Shown: positions 5,490-8,968 of the stretch, one piece after another
Numbering within the stretch: the first letter of the stretch is position 1
Layout: every line of letters begins with the position of its first letter
Assembly: GCA_024653385.1 (NCBI GenBank)
Contig: JANLFZ010000020.1
Span: 4,174-13,141, forward strand
DNA from: Thermoguttaceae bacterium
GTDB lineage: Bacteria > Planctomycetota > Planctomycetia > Pirellulales > Thermoguttaceae
Reading direction: 5' to 3'
DNA length: 8,968 nt
Position numbers and translations under genes: made by a program
Notes under the pieces: generated by a model
Told to the model about the DNA's origin: nothing
Database searches by the model: none
What the model saw: only the letters and a program-made list of their open reading frames with translations

Positions 5490-7744
5490 CCGCCACTTGC
5501 GGCGGCACCGGAACTGCGCGGCCGCACGACCGGAGCCGAATCGAGTTCGACGACGACTGTTGTCACGGCAGCGTCGGGCAGCGTCTCGGGCAGCGCCACC
5601 GTTTTCGCGTCGTTGTCGACCGCCAAGGCGGCGCCGCCGTTCAAGAACCACGCCTTGAGGATGGCGTTCTGCAGCCCCGGCAATTGCACCGGGCCCTCCG
5701 GCCGCTTTTCCAGATGGATGTAGAGCCGGTTGCCTTTGGCCGTGCACTTGCCGACGGGCAGGGTCTTGAACGGCGAACCGGTCGTGCCGTAGATGCTTTC
5801 GCCGTTGACCGCTAACCATGCGCCGATGCCGTGCAATCGTTCCACCAACGGCTGCGGGATGTCGCCGTCCGGCGTCGGGCCTACATTCAACAGTAGGTTG
5901 CCCCCGCGGCTGACCACGTCGACCAGGCGGCGGATCAGCTCGGTGGTACTCTTGAACCGTGTATCCTTGATCGAATACTGCCAGTAGTCGCCGATGGTCA
6001 TGCAGGCCTCCCACGGATAGTGCTGTTCCCGCTCGAACCCCATCGCGACGTTGATTTCCGCAGGTTGCTCGCGCGTGTAGAAGTCACCGAGTCGTGTCAC
6101 GCCGCGCTCCCCCGCGCCCAACCGGTCGTTAACCAGCGCCGCCGGCTGCAATTGGCGGACCATACGCACCAACTCCGGGGCCCTCCAGGCCGTGGCCGGA
6201 TGGTCCCATTCGCCGTCGAACCAGACGCAGTCCAGCGGGCCGCACTGAGTGCACAGCTCCCGCACCTGCGGGAACAGGAACTCATCCACAAACTGCGGAA
6301 GGTTCGTCCGGTAGCGCGGCTCGCGCCAATCCAGCAGCGAGTAATAAAAGCCGACTTTCAGTCCGGCTGCCCGCGCGGCATCCGCAAATGCGCGTGCATA
6401 GTCGGTCTTGGGCGCCATGTCCACCGAGTCGAACGTGGTCACCCGGCTGTCGAACATCGCGTATCCGTCGTGATGCTTCGCGGTGAGCACGACGTATCTT
6501 GCACCCGCCGCCTTGGCTGTCTCCATCCACTTCGCCGGATCGAACGATTTGCCGCGAAACCGCTGGGCGTACTTCTCGAACTCCGCGTTCAATGCGGGAT
6601 TGGCTTGGATGTCCAGATAGTCGAACTTCGCGCCCGGGTCGCTACCATGCACGGCGAACGGCCCCCAGTGGAAGAACAGGCCGAATTTGGCGTTGCGGAA
6701 CCAAACCTGCCGCTTCGCCCTGACCGCCGCATCGGGATACACGTATCTCCCTTCGCGCGCGTTGAATACGATCATCGGCACGTCCTTGGGGAAGCAGCTT
6801 TCGAAGAACTGTCTCAGCGGGCCCGGATACATGGCCACGCGGATCGTCCCCCACGTTTGCTGATCGCCCGTCGCGTAGAACAGATACGTATTCCCATGAT
6901 ACTCGAACAGATCGGCATCGGTGTTGTTGATCCCTTCGCCCGGCACGGGATCCAGCAGCGGGTACGTGGTGGGCGACAGTTCCCACATGGCCAGATCCCG
7001 CGAGCGGGCCACAAACGTCACGTACTTCGTTTCGGGCAGGCGATACCGGTACCACTTGCCCGGCCCCTGCCAGTTCCAGGCGCCATAGACGCAGTAGTAA
7101 TAGGGTGCGACGTAGCGGAGCGTGGGATTCGCGCATGCACTCTTCTCCGCCGTGTCGGAAAAACCGATCCCTTCGATCTCCTGCCATTTCGAGAGGTCTT
7201 TCGATCGCGCGAAACGGAACGACCACTGCACCGGCTGGTTTGACTCGAAGGCCATGACGTATCCCTGTTCGTCCTGGCACACGCTGGCGTTGAACAGGTG
7301 TTCGCCCGGCTTGCGCTGGACCGCCAGCTCTTTGCGCCAGTTCTTCAAATCCGTGGTCCAGAAGCGATAGATGTCGTGCGTCCAATCGTCATCGGTGTTC
7401 TCCGCGGCGAACACGTTCAACTCGTCGCCGCGCACGAAGGCGCTGACGAACGAGAACGTATCCCCGAATCGGGCGACCTCGTCGCCGGTCACCATGTCCT
7501 GCACGAACAAGTAGAACCCCGCCGCCTTCGTGTTGCCCCGCACATTCTGGACCAGCATCGGCCGGTCCCGATACACGATGGGCGTGTTCTCCATGCGCGG
7601 CCCCGGGAACGCGAACGGCAACTTTACCAATGGCGGGTTGGGCACGGCAAACGGATTAGCCGGTGCTGCCTCCTGGGCGCTCAGGGGCGCGAATTCGCCG
7701 CCTGCCGCGGCCACGAGCAACACGCAGGTCGACAGGCCTCGCAT
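5483..7744 (-). CDS. Two-domain exported protein: GH43/GH32-like propeller plus GH29 alpha-L-fucosidase
   Basis: This is a 753-residue protein. Residues 1-23 are a signal peptide (STCVLLVAAAG, cut near LSA). Residues about 45-325 form a five-bladed-propeller-like region with repeated Asp/Trp strand motifs such as WTTDLKNW (129-136) and ARSKDLSKW (179-187), as in GH43, GH32 and related proteins. The normal catalytic triad is not obvious, so this part may bind sugar rather than cut it. Residues about 345-740 are a GH29 alpha-L-fucosidase, which releases terminal L-fucose with retention. Its landmarks are FFHWGPFAVHG (357-367), TAKHHDGYAMFDS (421-433), the nucleophile motif VWFDGEW with D510, and SRGGNLLLNVGPTPDG (612-627). 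E579 in PWEACMT is a possible acid/base. The ATG at 7744 has GGAGGA six bases upstream. It is probably transcribed alone, from a promoter near 7783-7811. The fusion order is unusual but uninterrupted. Confidence 0.92.
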   Translation of the reverse strand: MRGLSTCVLLVAAAGGEFAPLSAQEAAPANPFAVPNPPLVKLPFAFPGPRMENTPIVYRDRPMLVQNVRGNTKAAGFYLFVQDMVTGDEVARFGDTFSFVSAFVRGDELNVFAAENTDDDWTHDIYRFWTTDLKNWRKELAVQRKPGEHLFNASVCQDEQGYVMAFESNQPVQWSFRFARSKDLSKWQEIEGIGFSDTAEKSACANPTLRYVAPYYYCVYGAWNWQGPGKWYRYRLPETKYVTFVARSRDLAMWELSPTTYPLLDPVPGEGINNTDADLFEYHGNTYLFYATGDQQTWGTIRVAMYPGPLRQFFESCFPKDVPMIVFNAREGRYVYPDAAVRAKRQVWFRNAKFGLFFHWGPFAVHGSDPGAKFDYLDIQANPALNAEFEKYAQRFRGKSFDPAKWMETAKAAGARYVVLTAKHHDGYAMFDSRVTTFDSVDMAPKTDYARAFADAARAAGLKVGFYYSLLDWREPRYRTNLPQFVDEFLFPQVRELCTQCGPLDCVWFDGEWDHPATAWRAPELVRMVRQLQPAALVNDRLGAGERGVTRLGDFYTREQPAEINVAMGFEREQHYPWEACMTIGDYWQYSIKDTRFKSTTELIRRLVDVVSRGGNLLLNVGPTPDGDIPQPLVERLHGIGAWLAVNGESIYGTTGSPFKTLPVGKCTAKGNRLYIHLEKRPEGPVQLPGLQNAILKAWFLNGGAALAVDNDAKTVALPETLPDAAVTTVVVELDSAPVVRPRSSGAAASGGQ

Positions 7745-7782
7745 TGCGCATCCTCCAGCGTGGAAACCGAGTCTGGAAAGGG

Positions 7783-7811
7783 AATATGGCTCATCTTAGC
7801 GAAAAGGCCAA
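7783..7811 (-). promoter_or_regulatory. Candidate sigma70-like promoter for the GH29 gene
   Basis: On the minus strand TTGGCC (7806-7811) and CATATT (7783-7788) are separated by exactly 17 bases, each with four of six consensus matches. Transcription would begin about 30 bases before the ATG at 7744. It lies between the fucosidase gene and a decayed transposase fragment. Confidence 0.3.
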
Positions 7812-7837
7812 GAGTCAGCACTCGGAGCCCCATTGGA

Positions 7838-8182
7838 TCACTCGTGGAATGGTGGTTGTGGGAACTCATGATGGATGTCCTTGAGAATCGGTCGGTAAGC
7901 AGGTTCTCGCCCTGGCGCGATCCCAAGATCCTCCATCTGCAACCGCCTCTTGTTGACCGGTTGGTGGCGTCCGGGAAGGCGCGACGACCAGTCCACCCGG
8001 TCCAGCCGTTCCCCTTCCGCGCGTGGCACCCGGCGTCGAACCAGCGACGTGGACACCCGGAACTTGCTGGCAACCCGGTAGATTGAGACGCCCTCCCGGA
8101 CAGCTCGGACCATGGCCTGCCGCCGGGCTCCCCTAAAAGTCCTCACGGATGCCTCTTTACCGATGACTACCTTCAGCACCAT
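7838..8182 (-). pseudogene. Decayed transposase N-terminus (IS481/IS630-like helix-turn-helix)
   Basis: A 114-codon frame begins at the ATG at 8182. Residues about 17-78 look like the helix-turn-helix end of a transposase: ARRQAMVRAVREGVSIYRVA, then KFRVSTSLVRR, then RLDRVDWSSRLPGRHQPVNK. In intact relatives as I remember them, this RLDRVDWSD-type segment follows an RRWV motif, which reads RRV here. Beyond residue 78 the frame loses family character, and no DDE catalytic domain follows before the fucosidase gene. No good ribosome binding site is seen. It is best read as a relic, although a short DNA-binding protein cannot be excluded. No terminal inverted repeats or target duplication were found. 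The rest of 7745-8386 holds the fucosidase promoter region and repeat copy B. Confidence 0.6.
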
Positions 8183-8198
8183 GGAGGGGATCTGGTAA

Positions 8199-8376
8199 TG
8201 CGGGGATGGCGAGGTTGGCGCGACGCGTGATCGCAGGGATGCCTCACCACGTGACCCGGCCGTGGAATTGTCGGTAGCAGACGTTCTTCAACGACGGAGA
8301 TTACGCGCCGTACCGGGAAGTGACGGCCGAGTGGCGCCGAGAAACGGCAAGGCGATTCGTGGCAGGGCCGGGTTGC
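8199..8376. repeat. Intergenic repeat, copy B
   Basis: This aligns in direct orientation with 1799-1960, with 90 of 112 bases matching in the first block. The two copies are exactly 6400 bases apart at the aligned start. Hairpins sit at the equivalent places: CGTT, loop CTTC, AACG at 8282-8293, and GCCG, loop AGAAA, CGGC at 8336-8348. Copy B is 14 bases longer in the middle (8311-8334 against 1911-1920). It begins 10 bases past the stop of the cytochrome gene, mirroring the position of copy A after the GH5 gene. A shared minus-strand reading frame is broken by TGA in this copy, so the element is probably not coding. Confidence 0.8.
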
Positions 8377-8386
8377 GCGGCGCCGG

Positions 8387-8968
8387 CTACTCCGTCTCGT
8401 AGTGCTCGACCAGCGGCCAGTAGGTCTTGAAGTCGAAGTCCGGGCTGTTGTCGAGATCGTGGCACTCGACGCAGAGGTGTTTTTCCGACTCTTCCTTGGT
8501 CACGACCACGGCCTTGCGGTACTTCTCCTTGAGGGCCTCGTCGTCCTTCATTTCGGCCAGGACGTGGGCCTCGCCCGGCCCGTGGCACGACTCGCACCCC
8601 ACGTCGATCAGGTGCGGGGTCTTCTCCTTGCTCCAGAACCCGCCGGCATACGGGAAGTACTGGGTCGGATGCCAGCCGACCACGTGGCAGCTCACGCACT
8701 CGGCGTCGAAATGGCGCGGCGGGTCGGCCTTGACCAGCGTCTCGTAGGCCTTCGCGTGGCCGCTCTTCTTCCAGATCTTGTACGAGACCTCGTGACACGA
8801 CTCGCATTTTGCCGAGCCGACGAACGCCCCCTGGGCCTCGGTGCGGGGATGCGGCACGGGCTTCAGGCCCACGCCTTCCCACCCGAGCACTCGGAGCTGG
8901 TCCTGGTACGACTTCATGAGGGCCTTCATATCGCTGGACTGGGCGAAACGCGAATCCAGCGGCACCGA
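8387..8968 (-). CDS. Multiheme c-type cytochrome, C-terminal part (5' end beyond window)
   Basis: The frame is open to the window edge (Ser-Val-Pro-Leu-Asp...), so the true start lies outside. The GTG at 8965 is probably internal. Numbering from that codon, four CxxCH haem-binding motifs appear: CESCH 54-58, CVSCH 90-94, CESCH 124-128, CVECH 165-169. Other histidines (H70 in SGHAKA, H133 in GEAH) could serve as distal ligands, as in cytochrome c554-type proteins. The protein should act in electron transfer outside the cytoplasmic membrane. In planctomycetes I recall this type of C-terminal cytochrome following a calcineurin-like metallophosphatase domain, and the lead-in (PLDSRF, then MKSYQDQLRVLG and LKPVPHP) fits that memory. 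The upstream part is needed to decide. Frame and haem motifs are certain; the family name is less so. Confidence 0.88.
   Translation of the reverse strand, partial: SVPLDSRFAQSSDMKALMKSYQDQLRVLGWEGVGLKPVPHPRTEAQGAFVGSAKCESCHEVSYKIWKKSGHAKAYETLVKADPPRHFDAECVSCHVVGWHPTQYFPYAGGFWSKEKTPHLIDVGCESCHGPGEAHVLAEMKDDEALKEKYRKAVVVTKEESEKHLCVECHDLDNSPDFDFKTYWPLVEHYETE

Noticed and set aside
6020..7243. Plus-strand open frame of 407 codons opposite the GH29 gene
   Set aside because: It is Arg-, His- and Pro-rich with no recognisable domain, and is fully antisense to intact propeller and fucosidase motifs.
1..8968. CRISPR arrays, tRNA or rRNA genes, intact insertion sequences
   Set aside because: No short regularly spaced repeats, no tRNA-like cloverleaf sequence, no rRNA motifs and no complete transposase were found by reading.

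Overview
The window is GC-rich and gene-dense. It looks like part of a planctomycete chromosome, probably of the Pirellulales type. The basis for that is a cluster of exported glycoside hydrolases without SusC/SusD genes, an exported-type tetraheme cytochrome of a kind common in that phylum, and intergenic repeats. The assignment rests on family resemblance only, because no marker gene is present.

Layout. (1) Positions 1-1714, minus strand, hold a tight three-gene cluster. In transcription order it encodes a gamma-glutamylcyclotransferase-fold protein, a 204-residue protein with a winged-helix-like N-terminus and a Gln/Ser-rich linker, and an AbiTii-domain protein cut by the window edge. The last two genes have strong ribosome binding sites and short gaps. 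This is the best candidate here for an undescribed system, namely a small abortive-infection or phage-defence operon. (2) Positions 1799-1960 hold an intergenic repeat (copy A). (3) Positions 2025-7744 hold three exported carbohydrate-active proteins: a GH5 endoglucanase-like enzyme (minus), a six-hairpin-glycosidase-like protein of uncertain family (plus), and a two-domain protein joining a five-bladed-propeller (GH43/GH32-like) region to a GH29 alpha-L-fucosidase (minus). The first two are divergent across a 264-base promoter region. The last two converge, and their stop codons overlap. (4) Positions 7745-8386 carry a decayed transposase fragment and a second copy of the repeat (copy B). (5) Positions 8387-8968 hold the C-terminal end of a multiheme cytochrome.

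The two repeat copies lie in the same orientation, exactly 6400 bases apart, and bracket the glycan-degradation genes. They are about 80% identical. They can form short hairpins in which the differences between the copies keep base pairing, which suggests an RNA or DNA structure under selection.

How the genes may work together: the three exported hydrolases probably attack one fucose-bearing polysaccharide, with GH5 cutting the backbone, GH29 removing fucose, and the six-hairpin protein acting on a further linkage. The AbiTii cluster looks functionally separate and has lower GC in the lines I counted by hand.
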